NCBI RefSeq assembly: GCF_014205015.1
Contig: NZ_JACHMO010000001.1
Location: 5,890,001 to 5,954,000 of the forward strand
Origin: Saccharothrix ecbatanensis
Lineage (GTDB): Bacteria; Actinomycetota; Actinomycetes; Mycobacteriales; Pseudonocardiaceae
Direction: 5' to 3'
DNA length: 64,000 bases
The position numbers and the translations under genes were made by a program. A model generated the notes under the pieces. The model had not been told where the DNA came from. It saw nothing but the letters and a program-made list of their open reading frames with translations, and did no database searches. Below, in pieces: positions 33,821-42,843 of this stretch; the first letter of the stretch is position 1; every line of letters begins with the position of its first letter.

Positions 33821-34969
33821 TCAAGTATCGCCACGCCAACTCTCATTCTGGGAGCGCTTCCAACCTGTTTCGACCCGTTCGGCGAGACCGGCCAGTTCCA
33901 GTTGTGGCAGCAAAGCGCGCACCCGCGGCAGTTCGACACCGGACTCCACGGAGATCATGTCCGGACTGTGCCCGGACATGAGACCCAAGGCTTCGAAGAC
34001 CCGCATCGCGTCACCCTGCGGCGGCCCGGTGTCGAGCTTCCGGTTCGCCTCGACGAGGTCGACGCCGAGCCGCCCGGTCGACTCGATGATCTCGGCGACG
34101 CTGGTGACCGGCAACGCGCTCCCCGACCGCAGCAACTCGTGGCAGCCCGACGAACTGGACGAGGTGATCGGCCCGGGCACCGCCATCAGCACCCGGCCGA
34201 GCGCCGCCGTCGACGCCGCCGTGTTCTTGGCCCCGCTCCGCTGACCCGCTTCGACCACGACCGTCCCCTCCGCCAGTGCCGCGATGAGTCGATTCCGGGT
34301 GAGGAACCGGTGCCGGGCCGGCGTATGCGTAGGCGGGTACTCGCTGACCAGCAGACCCTGGCTGGGAATGCGTTCCAGCAAGGCCCGGTGACCAGCGGGA
34401 TAGGCGACGTCGACCCCGCACGCGAGAACGGCGATCGTCAACCCGCCGGCTGTGAGGGCACCCCGATGCGCGGCGCCGTCGATGCCGTAAGCGGCGCCGG
34501 ACACCACCGTGACACCGGCCTCGGCCAACCCGTACCCGAATTCACCGGCGACGTGCTGCCCGTAGCCGGAAGAGGCCCGACTACCCACCACCGCGACCGC
34601 CCGTTCGGTGAGCGACGCGAGGCTGAATTCACCCCGCACCCACAACGCCAACGGCTCCAGCCCGCACCGCAACCCGTTCGCCGCGGCAATGGTCAACGCG
34701 TTGAAAGGCCACCGGGGCCACTCGTCATCCTCGGGAACCAACAACCGCCCGCCGACCTTGGCCGCGACCTCCAGGTCCCGCTCAGCCTGGTCAACGGCCC
34801 GCCGCGCCGACGTCTCGCTGTCGACCGCCACGGGAACCTCGCCGGACCGGACCAACTCCGCTGCCCGCACCGGCCCCACTTCGGCGATGAACCCGGCCAA
34901 CGCCACGGCAGGCGGCTCGGCGACCCGTGAAAGGTAGGCGCGGGCGAGCCGGATCTCGTCGGTGCTCAC
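33821..34969 (-). CDS. dprA: DNA-processing protein DprA
   Basis: Rossmann-fold protein that loads RecA on incoming single-stranded DNA in transformable bacteria; its role in actinomycetes is unclear. 382 residues. The core runs from AVVGSRASSGYGQHVAGEFG through TVVSGAAYGIDGAAHRGAL to RNRLIAALAEGTVVVEAGQRSGAKNTA, with conserved Gly-Ser-Arg and K-N-T positions. A C-terminal winged-helix-like segment follows. The GTG start overlaps the comM stop by four bases (GTGA), so translation is coupled. Confidence 0.94.
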   Translation of the reverse strand: MSTDEIRLARAYLSRVAEPPAVALAGFIAEVGPVRAAELVRSGEVPVAVDSETSARRAVDQAERDLEVAAKVGGRLLVPEDDEWPRWPFNALTIAAANGLRCGLEPLALWVRGEFSLASLTERAVAVVGSRASSGYGQHVAGEFGYGLAEAGVTVVSGAAYGIDGAAHRGALTAGGLTIAVLACGVDVAYPAGHRALLERIPSQGLLVSEYPPTHTPARHRFLTRNRLIAALAEGTVVVEAGQRSGAKNTAASTAALGRVLMAVPGPITSSSSSGCHELLRSGSALPVTSVAEIIESTGRLGVDLVEANRKLDTGPPQGDAMRVFEALGLMSGHSPDMISVESGVELPRVRALLPQLELAGLAERVETGWKRSQNESWRGDT

Positions 34970-36477
34970 GACATCCTCCGCTCACGGAACTCCAGCGCGG
35001 CAGCCACGTGGTCCGCGGTGGGCTGGTCGACTTCCGCCAAGTCGGCCAAGGTCCAAGCGACCCGCAAACATCGGTCGGCCCCACGGCCGGTCAGTGCTCC
35101 CTTGGCGAGCGCACGATCGACCGCCGACGTCGTCTCGCGGGGAAGGGCGAACTCCGTCCTCAACATCGGGCCGGGCACTTCGGCGTTGGTGAACCAGCCG
35201 TGCTCGGCCCAGCGTTCCGTTGCCCTGGTCCTGGCCTTGTGCACCCGTTCGCGGACGGTCGCGGTGGGCTCGGGGTCGGCGACGAATTCGCGGCTCATCG
35301 CGGTCAGCGGGCGCATCACCACCCTCAGGTCGACCCGGTCGAGCAAAGGGCCGGACAGCTTCGTCTCGTACCGCCTCCTGGCCGCCGGGAGGCAGATGCA
35401 GTCGATGTCCTTCGGCGGCGCGCACGGGCACGGGTTGGTGGCCATCACCAGCTGGAACCGGGCCGGGTAGCGGGTGATGCCGTCACGCCTGGCCAGGCGG
35501 ACCTCGCCTTCCTCCAACGCCGTGCGCAGGGCCTCCAGCTTCCCGAGCCCGAACTCGCGCGCCTCGTCCAGGAACAGCACCCCTCGGTGGGCACGGCTCA
35601 TCGCGCCCGGCTTGGCCAAGCCGGCACCGCCACCGACCAGCGCGACGATCGACGTCGAGTGGTGCAGCGACACGAACGGCGGGGCGGACACCAGTGGCGC
35701 CTCCGGTGTCAGCAGGCCGGCGATGGAGTGCACGGCCGTGACTCCCAGCGCCTCCTCCATGGACAGCGGCGGGAGGAGGCCGGCCAGGCGTTGGGCCAGC
35801 ATCGTCTTGCCGGTGCCCGGCGGCCCGGTGAGGAGGATGTGGTGACCTCCGGCAGCGGCTACTTCCAGCGCCCACCTCGCTTCCGGCTGCCCCACGACAT
35901 CGGCCAGGTCCGGGCCGTCCGGCGGCGGGGCGATGGTCGGCGGAGCGGTGTGGTGGAGGGTCTCCTGGCCGTTGAGCCACTCCAGGACGTCGGTCAAAGT
36001 GGCGGCGCCGTAGACGGTCAGACCTTCCACGAGAGCTGCTTCGTGGAGTGCGGCGACCGGGACGATCGCCTGGGTCAGCCCCGCTCGCCTCGCCGCCATC
36101 AGGGCCGGCAGGACGCCCCTGATGGTGCGCACCCTGCCGTCCAACGCCAGTTCGCCCAGGAGAACGGTGTCCGCCAAGCGGTCGCCCGGGATCACCTGGG
36201 CCGCGGCCAGGACCACGCAGGCGATGGCCAGGTCGTACCCGGAGCCGTTCTTCGGCAGCGTGGCCGGGGACAGGCCGAGGGTCACGCGTTGGGACGGCCA
36301 GTCGTGGCCGCTGTTCCTGACCGCGGCCTTCACCCGGTCCTTCGACTCGTGCAGGGCTGCGTCGGGTAGGCCCAGGAGTTGCGTTTTCACGGTCCCGACA
36401 CCCACGTCGGCCTCGATCTCCACCGGCACGCCGTCCACGCCGAACAACGCCACCGACCACGTTCGCGCCAGTGCCAT
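34966..36477 (-). CDS. comM: YifB family Mg chelatase-like AAA ATPase (ComM)
   Basis: AAA+ helicase related to ComM, which promotes branch migration during transformation. 503 residues from the ATG at 36477. The N-terminal Lon-protease-like (ChlI) domain is followed by Walker A GPPGTGKTMLAQRLAG, Walker B GVLFLDEAREFG and the arginine-finger/sensor region. A cysteine cluster CPCAPPKDIDCICLP lies in the family zinc-finger insertion. The start overlaps the yraN stop (TGATG). In-frame sequence further upstream is antisense/shadow and not conserved. Confidence 0.93.
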   Translation of the reverse strand: MALARTWSVALFGVDGVPVEIEADVGVGTVKTQLLGLPDAALHESKDRVKAAVRNSGHDWPSQRVTLGLSPATLPKNGSGYDLAIACVVLAAAQVIPGDRLADTVLLGELALDGRVRTIRGVLPALMAARRAGLTQAIVPVAALHEAALVEGLTVYGAATLTDVLEWLNGQETLHHTAPPTIAPPPDGPDLADVVGQPEARWALEVAAAGGHHILLTGPPGTGKTMLAQRLAGLLPPLSMEEALGVTAVHSIAGLLTPEAPLVSAPPFVSLHHSTSIVALVGGGAGLAKPGAMSRAHRGVLFLDEAREFGLGKLEALRTALEEGEVRLARRDGITRYPARFQLVMATNPCPCAPPKDIDCICLPAARRRYETKLSGPLLDRVDLRVVMRPLTAMSREFVADPEPTATVRERVHKARTRATERWAEHGWFTNAEVPGPMLRTEFALPRETTSAVDRALAKGALTGRGADRCLRVAWTLADLAEVDQPTADHVAAALEFRERRMS

Positions 36478-36830
36478 CACACACCTCGCAGGTGGTGCAG
36501 GCGGACTTTGCCGTCGGGCGGCCATTCGATCGCGATGACGTCGTAGCGGATGTCCACCCGGCCGACCCGGTGGGCGCTCAGCCAGCGCAGCGCCGATTTG
36601 CGCACCCGGTCGAGTTTGTCCGGCGTCACGGCTTCCAGGGCTGTGCCCCTGGTGGTTCCCGAGCGGCATTTCACCTCGACCACCACCAGGCGTGTGCCGT
36701 CCGTCGCCACGACGTCCAGCTCGCCCTCTTCGCACCGCCAGTTGCGGGCCAGGATCGACAGGCCCTGGTGCTCCAGATAACGGCACGCCGCGTCCTCGCC
36801 GCGCTTGCCCAGATCGGTCGCCGTGTTCAT
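36477..36830 (-). CDS. YraN family (UPF0102) endonuclease-like protein
   Basis: Small protein of 117 residues with a Holliday-junction-resolvase-like fold. The nuclease core is present: KRGEDAACRYLEHQGL, then GELDVVATDG and the E-x-K motif VVVEVKCRSGT. Function is unproven; it accompanies comM, dprA and rnhB in many genomes. The stop overlaps the comM ATG. A gap of 339 bp with repeats separates it from the DUF2469 gene upstream. Confidence 0.92.
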   Translation of the reverse strand: MNTATDLGKRGEDAACRYLEHQGLSILARNWRCEEGELDVVATDGTRLVVVEVKCRSGTTRGTALEAVTPDKLDRVRKSALRWLSAHRVGRVDIRYDVIAIEWPPDGKVRLHHLRGV

Positions 36831-36906
36831 GCCCCACTCCTCCGGAATCGGTCTTGATCCGACCTTGCCGGGGTGGTGCGGGGCCGGCCACGGGCAACCG
36901 GCCGAC

Positions 36907-36934
36907 TGTGGACAACTCGGCTGCCTGTGGACAG
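36907..36934. repeat. Second pair of DnaA-box-like sequences, 19 bp apart
   Basis: TGTGGACAA (36907-36915, the complement of TTGTCCACA) and TGTGGACAG (36926-36934, one mismatch). A weaker TTGTCGACG follows at 36946-36954. Spacing between the first two equals that of the pair at 30529. Confidence 0.55.
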
Positions 36935-36986
36935 AGCCGGGCGAATTGTCGACGCCGAGTGGTATGGGCCGGGTGGTGGAGAGGGG

Positions 36987-37085
36987 GCCGGTTAGGTGTG
37001 GGGCCAGCTGGGGTATCAGGCCGGTTAGGTGTGGGCCAGTTGGGGTATCGGGCGGGCTAGGTGTGAGGCCGGCCAGGAGGTGTGG
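36987..37085. repeat. Degenerate 32-33-bp tandem repeat
   Basis: Three units beginning GGCCGGTTAGGTGTGGG (twice) and GGCGGGCTAGGTGTGAGG, each of the first two ending in TTGGGGTATC or CTGGGGTATC. The third is shortened. Confidence 0.65.
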
Positions 37086-37117
37086 GGCCCGGCGGATATG
37101 GGCCGGAAAGACGCAAA

Positions 37118-37142
37118 GGGGCCTACCCAGTGGGCAGGCCCC
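37118..37142 (-). terminator. Terminator after the DUF2469 gene
   Basis: Stem of GGGGCCTACCC (37118-37128) with GGGCAGGCCCC (37132-37142), one mismatch and a three-base loop. On the minus strand it is followed by TTTGCGTCTTT, unusually T-rich for this DNA. It ends the leftward transcription from rnhB and the DUF2469 gene. Confidence 0.7.
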
Positions 37143-37169
37143 TGCGACTCAGCGGGTATTCAGCGGGTA

Positions 37170-37493
37170 TCAGGAGTTGAACGGACCGTCCTCGGGCAAC
37201 CTGAGGTCGGGCTTGTCCAGCTCCTCGACGTTGACGTCCTTGAAGGTGATCACCCGGACGTTCTTCACGAACCGGGCGGGGCGGTACATGTCCCACACCC
37301 ACGCGTCGGACATCCGCACCTCGAAGTAGACCTCGCCGTCCGCGTTGCGGACCTGCACGTCCACCGAGTTGGCCAGGTAGAACCGCCGCTCGGTCTCCAC
37401 GACGAACGAGAACTGGCTGACGATGTCGCGGTACTCCTTGTACAGCGACAACTCCATCTCGGTCTCGTACTTCTCGAGATCCTCTGCACTCAT
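37170..37493 (-). CDS. DUF2469 family protein
   Basis: Conserved actinobacterial protein of 107 residues with unknown function. Strongly conserved features include [20 protein letters not shown] at the N-terminus and FSFVVETERRFYLANSV; the C-terminus is acidic. The ATG overlaps the rnhB stop (TAATG), so it is coupled to RNase HII, as in other actinobacteria. No membrane segment or catalytic motif is seen. Confidence 0.93.
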   Translation of the reverse strand: MSAEDLEKYETEMELSLYKEYRDIVSQFSFVVETERRFYLANSVDVQVRNADGEVYFEVRMSDAWVWDMYRPARFVKNVRVITFKDVNVEELDKPDLRLPEDGPFNS

Positions 37494-38287
37494 TACGCCT
37501 CCGCGCGGGTAATCATCGAATCCGCGCCCCTCCTCGTCGCGAGCCTGCCACCGCTGGTCTGCGGGGTTGGCCCATTCTGGACCACGGCGGCGGCAACCAC
37601 GCCGCGCGCCACCGGGTGCGGCGATTCCAGTCCGTGCCGGAGCGCCGCGGCCGACACGTTCGCATACGACCAGCGGTGTTGCGCACTCGGGCCGTGTTCG
37701 GCCAGCGCCGCAGCGTGCTCGGGGGTGCTGTAGCCCTTGTGCTCGTCGAAACCGTAGACGGGCAGCTCCTCGTGCAACGCGGTCATGATCCGGTCCCGCG
37801 TGACCTTGGCCAGCACGGATGCCGCCGCGACGCACGCCGCCACCCGGTCGCCCTTGACCACCGGCATGTTCGGCGCGGTGAGGCCGGGAACCGGGAAACC
37901 GTCGGTCAAGACGTACCCGGGATGTACACCCAATTGAGCGACAGCACGCCGCATGCCCTCGATGTTCGCCACGTGCACGCCGAGCAGGTCCACCTCGGCG
38001 GCCGGGATCACGATCACCGCGTAGTCGAGCGCGCGCTTGAGCACCACGTCGAACATCCGGTCCCGAGCGGCGGCGGTGAGCAGCTTCGAGTCGGTGAGCC
38101 CGTCGAACTTGGCCGCGTCACCCGGCTTGAGCACGCACGACGCCACGACCAGCGGCCCCGCGCAGGCGCCGCGACCGGCCTCGTCCACACCAGCCACCGG
38201 ACCGAAACCGCGACGGGCCAACGCGGCTTCGAACGCCCAGATGCCCGCGGTCTGCCGAACCTGGACACGAGGCGGCTTGCGGATCAC
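37493..38287 (-). CDS. rnhB: Ribonuclease HII
   Basis: Removes ribonucleotides from DNA and RNA primers in RNA-DNA hybrids. 264 residues from a GTG at 38287. The catalytic Asp-Glu pair is in [17 protein letters not shown]; further acidic residues are in [13 protein letters not shown] and VLTDGFP (the DEDD set). A C-terminal extension of about 35 residues is not conserved. It lies nine bases after the first lepB gene and overlaps the next gene. Confidence 0.95.
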   Translation of the reverse strand: MIRKPPRVQVRQTAGIWAFEAALARRGFGPVAGVDEAGRGACAGPLVVASCVLKPGDAAKFDGLTDSKLLTAAARDRMFDVVLKRALDYAVIVIPAAEVDLLGVHVANIEGMRRAVAQLGVHPGYVLTDGFPVPGLTAPNMPVVKGDRVAACVAAASVLAKVTRDRIMTALHEELPVYGFDEHKGYSTPEHAAALAEHGPSAQHRWSYANVSAAALRHGLESPHPVARGVVAAAVVQNGPTPQTSGGRLATRRGADSMITRAEA

Positions 38288-38296
38288 CCCTGGACC

Positions 38297-39199
38297 CTAT
38301 CTCAGCCGTGCGCTCCGAAAACGCGCCCTCGCCCGCTTGCCCAGCAGCAGCACCGGCCACGCCGCCGCGAGCCCGGCGCCGGCCGGCAGCGCGTCCTGCC
38401 ACGCGGGCGCCCCGATGGCCACGGCCTGCGGGTCGTGGTCGCCGATGCCCTGCCAACGGGACGGCGGCAGCACGATCGTCCGCGCCTTGCCCACCACGTT
38501 GTCCACCGGCACCAGACCACCCTCGCGACCGTCGCCCTGGCACCGCGAGTCGCACGAGTCGTTCCGGTTGTCACCCAGCACGAACAGGTAGCCCTCGGGC
38601 ACCTTCAGGTCGGCGAACGACTCCTGCACGGTGCTGCGCCCCGGCGCCCAGTACACGTACGGCTCGTCCAGCGGCTTCCCGTCGACCATCACCCGGTTGC
38701 GGTCGTCGCAGCACTTCACGGTCTGCCCGCCCACCGCGACGATCCGCTTGACGAAGTCCTCCTCGTTCGCCGAGGGGAACCCCAGCAGCGAACCGAGGCC
38801 CTGGAGCCCCCGCGTGACCGGGTTGGTCGGCTCGGCGGCCACGAAGTCCTGGTTGATCCAGGTGTCCGGGCCGTGGAAGACGACCACGTCGCCCGGCTCG
38901 GGCTCGGAGAAGTCGTAGGTCAGCTTGTCGACCAGCACCCGGTCCCCGAAGCAGCCGTTCGAGCAGCCGTGCAGCGTCTGCTCCATCGACTCCGACGGGA
39001 TCATGTAGACCTTCGCCAGGAACGTCTGGATCAGGACCGCGAGCAGCACCGCGACACCGATCAGGATCGGCAGTTCCTTCCAGAACGACCCCTTGCGCTT
39101 GGCCTTTTCGCGCGAGCGGGCACGCCACTGCTCGACCTTGTCCTCGTGCTCCGGGTCTCCCTCGTCGGAGGAGCCCCGGGACGGTGCGACGTCTACCAC
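38297..39199 (-). CDS. lepB: Signal peptidase I (copy 1)
   Basis: Membrane serine protease that removes Sec/Tat signal peptides outside the membrane. 300 residues. After a charged cytoplasmic N-terminus, one membrane segment (LPILIGVAVLLAVLIQTFLA) leads to box B MIPSESMEQTL (nucleophile Ser) and box D DFVKRIVAVGGQ (Lys general base). Box E is GDNRNDSCDSR. A second hydrophobic segment lies near the C-terminus. An insert with CC and HGCSNGCFGD cysteines is shared with copy 2. It lies directly downstream of copy 2 (four-base gap). Confidence 0.95.
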   Translation of the reverse strand: MVDVAPSRGSSDEGDPEHEDKVEQWRARSREKAKRKGSFWKELPILIGVAVLLAVLIQTFLAKVYMIPSESMEQTLHGCSNGCFGDRVLVDKLTYDFSEPEPGDVVVFHGPDTWINQDFVAAEPTNPVTRGLQGLGSLLGFPSANEEDFVKRIVAVGGQTVKCCDDRNRVMVDGKPLDEPYVYWAPGRSTVQESFADLKVPEGYLFVLGDNRNDSCDSRCQGDGREGGLVPVDNVVGKARTIVLPPSRWQGIGDHDPQAVAIGAPAWQDALPAGAGLAAAWPVLLLGKRARARFRSARLR

Positions 39200-39203
39200 C
39201 CGG

Positions 39204-40118
39204 TCAGCGTACCGACGAGGCCTGTGAGGCCCTGGTCAACCGGCTGCGGAGCTTCCGCCCGAAGAACAGCACGGGCCACGCCGCGGCCAGTCCGGCGCCC
39301 GCCGGGACACCTGCCTGCCACGCGGGCGCGCCGATCGCGACGGCCTGCGCGTTGTGGTCGCCGATGCCCTGCCAACGGGACGGCGGCAGCACGATCACCC
39401 GGGCCTTGCCGATGACGTTGTCCTCCGGCACGGTGCCCGCCACGCCGCCGCCGCCCTGCTTGCGCGAGTCGGTGGAGTTCGTGCGGTTGTCACCCATCAC
39501 CCAGAGGTGGCCTTCCGGCACCTTGACCGGCTCGAACGGGTCGTGGTTCTCCGGGGACGTGCCGGGCTGCCAGTAGACGTACGGCTCGTCCAGCGGCTTG
39601 CCGTCGACCTTCACCCGGTGCTGCTCGTCGCAGCACTCGACGGTCTGCCCGCCGACCGCGATGACCCGCTTGACGAAGTCGCGCTCGTCCGGCGGCGCGA
39701 GGCCGATCAGCGAGGCCACCGACTGGATGCCCGCCACGATCGGGTTGTCGGAGCGACCGGATTCGAAGTCGTTGTTGCCCCACGTGTCGGGGCCGCGGAA
39801 CACCACGACCTCGCCCGGTTCGATCTCGGCGAAGTCGTAGACCAGCTTGTCGACCAGCACCCGGTCGTTGTTGCAGCCGGGGCAGCCGTGGAGGGTCTCC
39901 TCCATCGACTGCGACGGGATCACGTACACCCGCGCGAGGAACGTCTGGATCAGGATCGTCAGGACGAGGGCCGTCGCGCCGAGCACGAGCAGTTCGCGCC
40001 AGAGCGGGGGCTTCTTCTTGTCCTTCTTGGTCTTGCCACCCGCAGCCGGGTCCGAAGTGGACTCGGCTGCGGGATCCTGACCGTCTTCATCAGCGGAGCG
40101 GTGCACGGGATCTGCCAC
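39204..40118 (-). CDS. lepB: Signal peptidase I (copy 2, tandem paralog)
   Basis: Second type I signal peptidase, 304 residues, clearly a duplicate of copy 1. Box B is VIPSQSMEETL (Ser), box D DFVKRVIAVGGQ (Lys), box E GDNRTNSTDSR. The cytoplasmic N-terminus differs, with a Lys-rich GGKTKKDKKKPP stretch before the membrane segment. Both copies keep all catalytic residues, so both should be active. Start is the GTG at 40118. It follows rplS by 34 bp, the usual place of lepB in actinobacteria. Confidence 0.95.
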   Translation of the reverse strand: MADPVHRSADEDGQDPAAESTSDPAAGGKTKKDKKKPPLWRELLVLGATALVLTILIQTFLARVYVIPSQSMEETLHGCPGCNNDRVLVDKLVYDFAEIEPGEVVVFRGPDTWGNNDFESGRSDNPIVAGIQSVASLIGLAPPDERDFVKRVIAVGGQTVECCDEQHRVKVDGKPLDEPYVYWQPGTSPENHDPFEPVKVPEGHLWVMGDNRTNSTDSRKQGGGGVAGTVPEDNVIGKARVIVLPPSRWQGIGDHNAQAVAIGAPAWQAGVPAGAGLAAAWPVLFFGRKLRSRLTRASQASSVR

Positions 40119-40152
40119 GTGGGCAGGCTACTGCTTCCGCGTGTGCCCGGCG

Positions 40153-40512
40153 TCAGGAGGCCGGTCGTGCCTCGCGCTTTTCCTTGATCTTGGCGGCCTT
40201 GCCGCGCAGGTCGCGGAGGTAGTACAGCTTCGCCCGGCGGACGGCGCCGCGGGTCGCGACCTCGATCTCGGCGATGTTCGGGGAGTGCACCGGGAAGGTG
40301 CGCTCGACGCCGACACCGAACGAGACCTTGCGAACGGTGAAGGTCTCACGGATGCCGCCACCCTGGCGGCGGATCACGACGCCCTGGAACACCTGGACCC
40401 GCTCGCGGGAGCCCTCGATGACGCGGACGTGGACCTTCAGCGTGTCGCCCGGCCGGAAGCTGGGAATGTCGGAGCGCAGCGACTGGGCGTCAAGAGCGTC
40501 CAGGGTGTTCAT
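40153..40512 (-). CDS. rplS: 50S ribosomal protein L19
   Basis: Ribosomal protein at the 30S-50S interface. 119 residues. Signatures include [26 protein letters not shown] and the C-terminal [21 protein letters not shown]. The ATG at 40512 is preceded by GAGGACGGACC. A region of about 180 bp upstream (40513-40691) separates it from trmD and probably holds its promoter; I could not pick a convincing one. Confidence 0.97.
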   Translation of the reverse strand: MNTLDALDAQSLRSDIPSFRPGDTLKVHVRVIEGSRERVQVFQGVVIRRQGGGIRETFTVRKVSFGVGVERTFPVHSPNIAEIEVATRGAVRRAKLYYLRDLRGKAAKIKEKREARPAS

Positions 40513-40691
40513 CGGTGGTCCGTCCTCGTCCTCACGTGTATTGCGTACTCCCCCAGGGCGCGGACTATCTCAAGTTACACACGCGCACGGGGGCGGGCCT
40601 AGCGCACGCCGGATGAGTTGAACCGGGTGCAGCAACCTGTCCAGTGTGCCAGACGAGGGTCGGCGGCACGAAATCGCCCCCGGCCCAGCCG

Positions 40692-41426
40692 TCAGCCCAG
40701 CTCGTCCAACAGCTTGCGGTCGTGCTTGTCGAGCGCGCCCTCGGGCAGGGCGTCGAGCAGTTCGGGACGGCGTTCGCGGGTGCGGCGCAGCGACTGGTCA
40801 CGCCGCCAGCGGTCGATCGCCTTGTGGTTGCCCGAACGCAGGACCTCCGGCACGGCGAGGTCGCGCCACACCTCGGGACGGGTGTAGCTGGGGCCCTCCA
40901 GCAGGCCGTCGGAGAACGAGTCCTCGGCGGCCGACTTGGGGTTGCCCAGCACGCCCGGCAGCAGCCGGACGACCGCCTCGACCATGACCAGCACGGCAAC
41001 CTCGCCGCCCACGAGGACGTAGTCGCCGATGGAGACCTCGTCCACGGGCATCCGGCGGGCGGCGTCGTCCACCACCCGCTGGTCGATGCCCTCGTACCGG
41101 CCGCAGGCGAACACCAGGTGCTCCTCGGCGGCGTACTCGTGCGCCAGCTTCTGGGTGAACGGTCGACCGGCGGGCGTGGGCACGACGAGGCGGGTCGCCG
41201 GGGTGCAGACCTGGTCCAGCGCGTCACCCCAGACCTGGGGCTTCATCACCATGCCCGGCCCGCCGCCGTACGGGCTGTCGTCGACGGCCTTGTGCACGTC
41301 GTGCGTCCAGTCCCGCAGGTCGTGCACGCCGACGCTGATCAGGCCCTTGTCGATGGCCTTGCCGAGCAGCGCGGCGCGCAGCGGGTCCAGGTACTCCGGG
41401 AAGATCGTGACGACGTCAATCCGCAT
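40692..41426 (-). CDS. trmD: tRNA (guanine37-N1)-methyltransferase
   Basis: SPOUT-class enzyme that methylates G37 of tRNAs with a 36-GG motif, preventing frameshifting. 244 residues. The trefoil-knot SAM site is visible in [13 protein letters not shown] and [27 protein letters not shown]; the tRNA contact loop is [13 protein letters not shown]. It overlaps the 3' end of rimM by 11 bp and belongs to the rpsP - khpA - rimM - trmD operon. Confidence 0.97.
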   Translation of the reverse strand: MRIDVVTIFPEYLDPLRAALLGKAIDKGLISVGVHDLRDWTHDVHKAVDDSPYGGGPGMVMKPQVWGDALDQVCTPATRLVVPTPAGRPFTQKLAHEYAAEEHLVFACGRYEGIDQRVVDDAARRMPVDEVSIGDYVLVGGEVAVLVMVEAVVRLLPGVLGNPKSAAEDSFSDGLLEGPSYTRPEVWRDLAVPEVLRSGNHKAIDRWRRDQSLRRTRERRPELLDALPEGALDKHDRKLLDELG

Positions 41427-41934
41427 CGAGGAGGCCCTCGGGCGGGTCGATCACCACGCGCTTGCCGGCGATGTCCACGGTCGGCACGATCTCGCGCACG
41501 AACGGCACCAGCGTCTGGTCGCCGTTCTCGCGCTTGACGACCAGCAGCTCGCCGCCCAGCCCGTGCGCGATCTCCAGCACGGCGCCGATCCGGGTGCCGT
41601 CGAGCAGCTCGACCGACAGCCCTTCGAGCTCGTGGTCGTAGAACTCGTCCGGGTCTTCAGTCGGCGGCAGGTCCTCGGTGCGGCCCAGCAGCACCGTGCC
41701 GCGCAGCGTCTCCGCCACGTCGCGGGTCAGCACTTCCTCGAAACGCACCAGCAGCCGCCCGGAGTGGTTCCGGGCGGCTGCGACGGTGAGGTTGCGGGAT
41801 GTGCCGTCACGCAGTTTGGCGGTCAGCACCGAACCCAGGGCGAACCTGGTCTCGGGTGAATCCGTGCGCACGTCGACGGCAAGCTCGCCGCTGATCCCGT
41901 GCGCCTTGGCCACTCGGCCGACGACGACGTCCAT
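41416..41934 (-). CDS. rimM: Ribosome maturation factor RimM
   Basis: Assists assembly of the 30S head by binding S19. 172 residues from the ATG at 41934 ([20 protein letters not shown]), the conserved beginning. The C-terminal PRC-barrel domain covers about residues 95-170 ([35 protein letters not shown]). A longer in-frame start at 41985 is not supported. It lies seven bases after khpA. Confidence 0.95.
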   Translation of the reverse strand: MDVVVGRVAKAHGISGELAVDVRTDSPETRFALGSVLTAKLRDGTSRNLTVAAARNHSGRLLVRFEEVLTRDVAETLRGTVLLGRTEDLPPTEDPDEFYDHELEGLSVELLDGTRIGAVLEIAHGLGGELLVVKRENGDQTLVPFVREIVPTVDIAGKRVVIDPPEGLLDAD

Positions 41935-41941
41935 GTGCGCG

Positions 41942-42181
41942 TCAGCGATCGGTGTCGACCACGTCGACGCGCACGCCACGACCACCGATACCGGCCATCA
42001 CGGTGCGCAGGGCGGTCGCGGTGCGGCCGCTGCGGCCGATCACCTTGCCGAGGTCGTCCGGGTGGACGTGCACCTCCAGCGTGCGACCGCGTCGGGTCGT
42101 GACCAGGTTCACCCGGACGTCGTCCGGGTGGTCGACGATGCCTCGAACGAGGTGTTCGAGAGCGTCAGCCAACAAGCTCAC
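41942..42181 (-). CDS. khpA: KH-domain RNA-binding protein KhpA
   Basis: Small RNA-binding protein of 79 residues (YlqC/Rv2908c type). The KH core with its G-R-S-G loop is [20 protein letters not shown]. KhpA forms a dimer with KhpB in other bacteria and affects translation and cell size. Start GTG overlaps the rpsP stop by four bases (GTGA). Confidence 0.95.
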   Translation of the reverse strand: MSLLADALEHLVRGIVDHPDDVRVNLVTTRRGRTLEVHVHPDDLGKVIGRSGRTATALRTVMAGIGGRGVRVDVVDTDR

Positions 42182-42690
42182 GCCTCGTCCTTGGCTGCCT
42201 CGGCGGTGGGCTCGGCGTCAACCTTCTCGGCGTCGACCTTCTCGGCGTCGACCTTCTTGGCTTCGTCCTTCTTCGCTTCGTCCTTCTTCGCTTCGTCCCG
42301 CTTCGGCGACTTCTTCTTCGGAGTCGTCGCGTCGGTCGACGGGGCGTCGCCGGCGGCGGCCAGCGCGGCGGCGAACAGCTCCGCCTTGCTCGTCTTCGGC
42401 TCCTTGACCCTCAGCGTGCCCTCGGCGCCCGGCAGGCCCTTGAACTTCTGCCAGTCACCGGTGATCTCCAGCAGCCGCTGCACGGACTCGGTCGGCTGCG
42501 CGCCGACACCCAGCCAGTACTGCGCGCGGTCGCTGTCCACCGCGATGAACGACGGCTCTTCCTTGGGGTGGTACTTGCCGATCGTCTCGATGGCCTTGCC
42601 GCTGCGGCGGACGCGGGCATCGGCGACGACGATCCGGTAGTACGGCTGACGGATCTTGCCAAGCCGCTGAAGCTTGATCTTGACGGCCAC
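42178..42690 (-). CDS. rpsP: 30S ribosomal protein S16 with repetitive charged tail
   Basis: Structural protein of the small subunit. The first 85 residues are the S16 domain ([20 protein letters not shown], then [15 protein letters not shown]). A tail of about 70 residues follows with short repeats: DEAKK three times and VDAEK two to three times, then Ala/Glu-rich sequence. Extended S16 tails occur in actinobacteria. The GTG at 42690 is chosen by homology; GGAG lies upstream with long spacing. It starts the rpsP - khpA - rimM - trmD operon. Confidence 0.95.
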   Translation of the reverse strand: MAVKIKLQRLGKIRQPYYRIVVADARVRRSGKAIETIGKYHPKEEPSFIAVDSDRAQYWLGVGAQPTESVQRLLEITGDWQKFKGLPGAEGTLRVKEPKTSKAELFAAALAAAGDAPSTDATTPKKKSPKRDEAKKDEAKKDEAKKVDAEKVDAEKVDAEPTAEAAKDEA

Positions 42691-42843
42691 GGGTGTGGGT
42701 GCTCCTCGTGCTCTCGATGTGCTCAGGTGCGGGCAGTCCTCACCCGAGTGGGGCACGGGTGGTGAAAGCCCAGTGTCTGGGGCGCCACGGCACGGTGAGA
42801 GGGACCGACCTCGGCGAACAACCGACCATTCTGCCAGACACTT

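Larger units (their letters stand above)
36831..37169. other. Repeat-bearing intergenic region between yraN and the DUF2469 gene
   Basis: 339 bp with no credible gene. It holds DnaA-box-like sequences (36907-36954), a degenerate GGCCGGTTAGGTGTGGG tandem repeat (36987-37085), a hairpin terminator (37118-37142) and a CAGCGGGTAT direct repeat just before the DUF2469 stop. In M. tuberculosis fdhD/fdhF sit at this place, so it is a variable junction. Confidence 0.6.

Noticed and set aside
36987..37085. CRISPR-like repeats
   Set aside because: There are only three degenerate units, no unique spacers of equal size and no cas genes. The same applies to 23280-23395.
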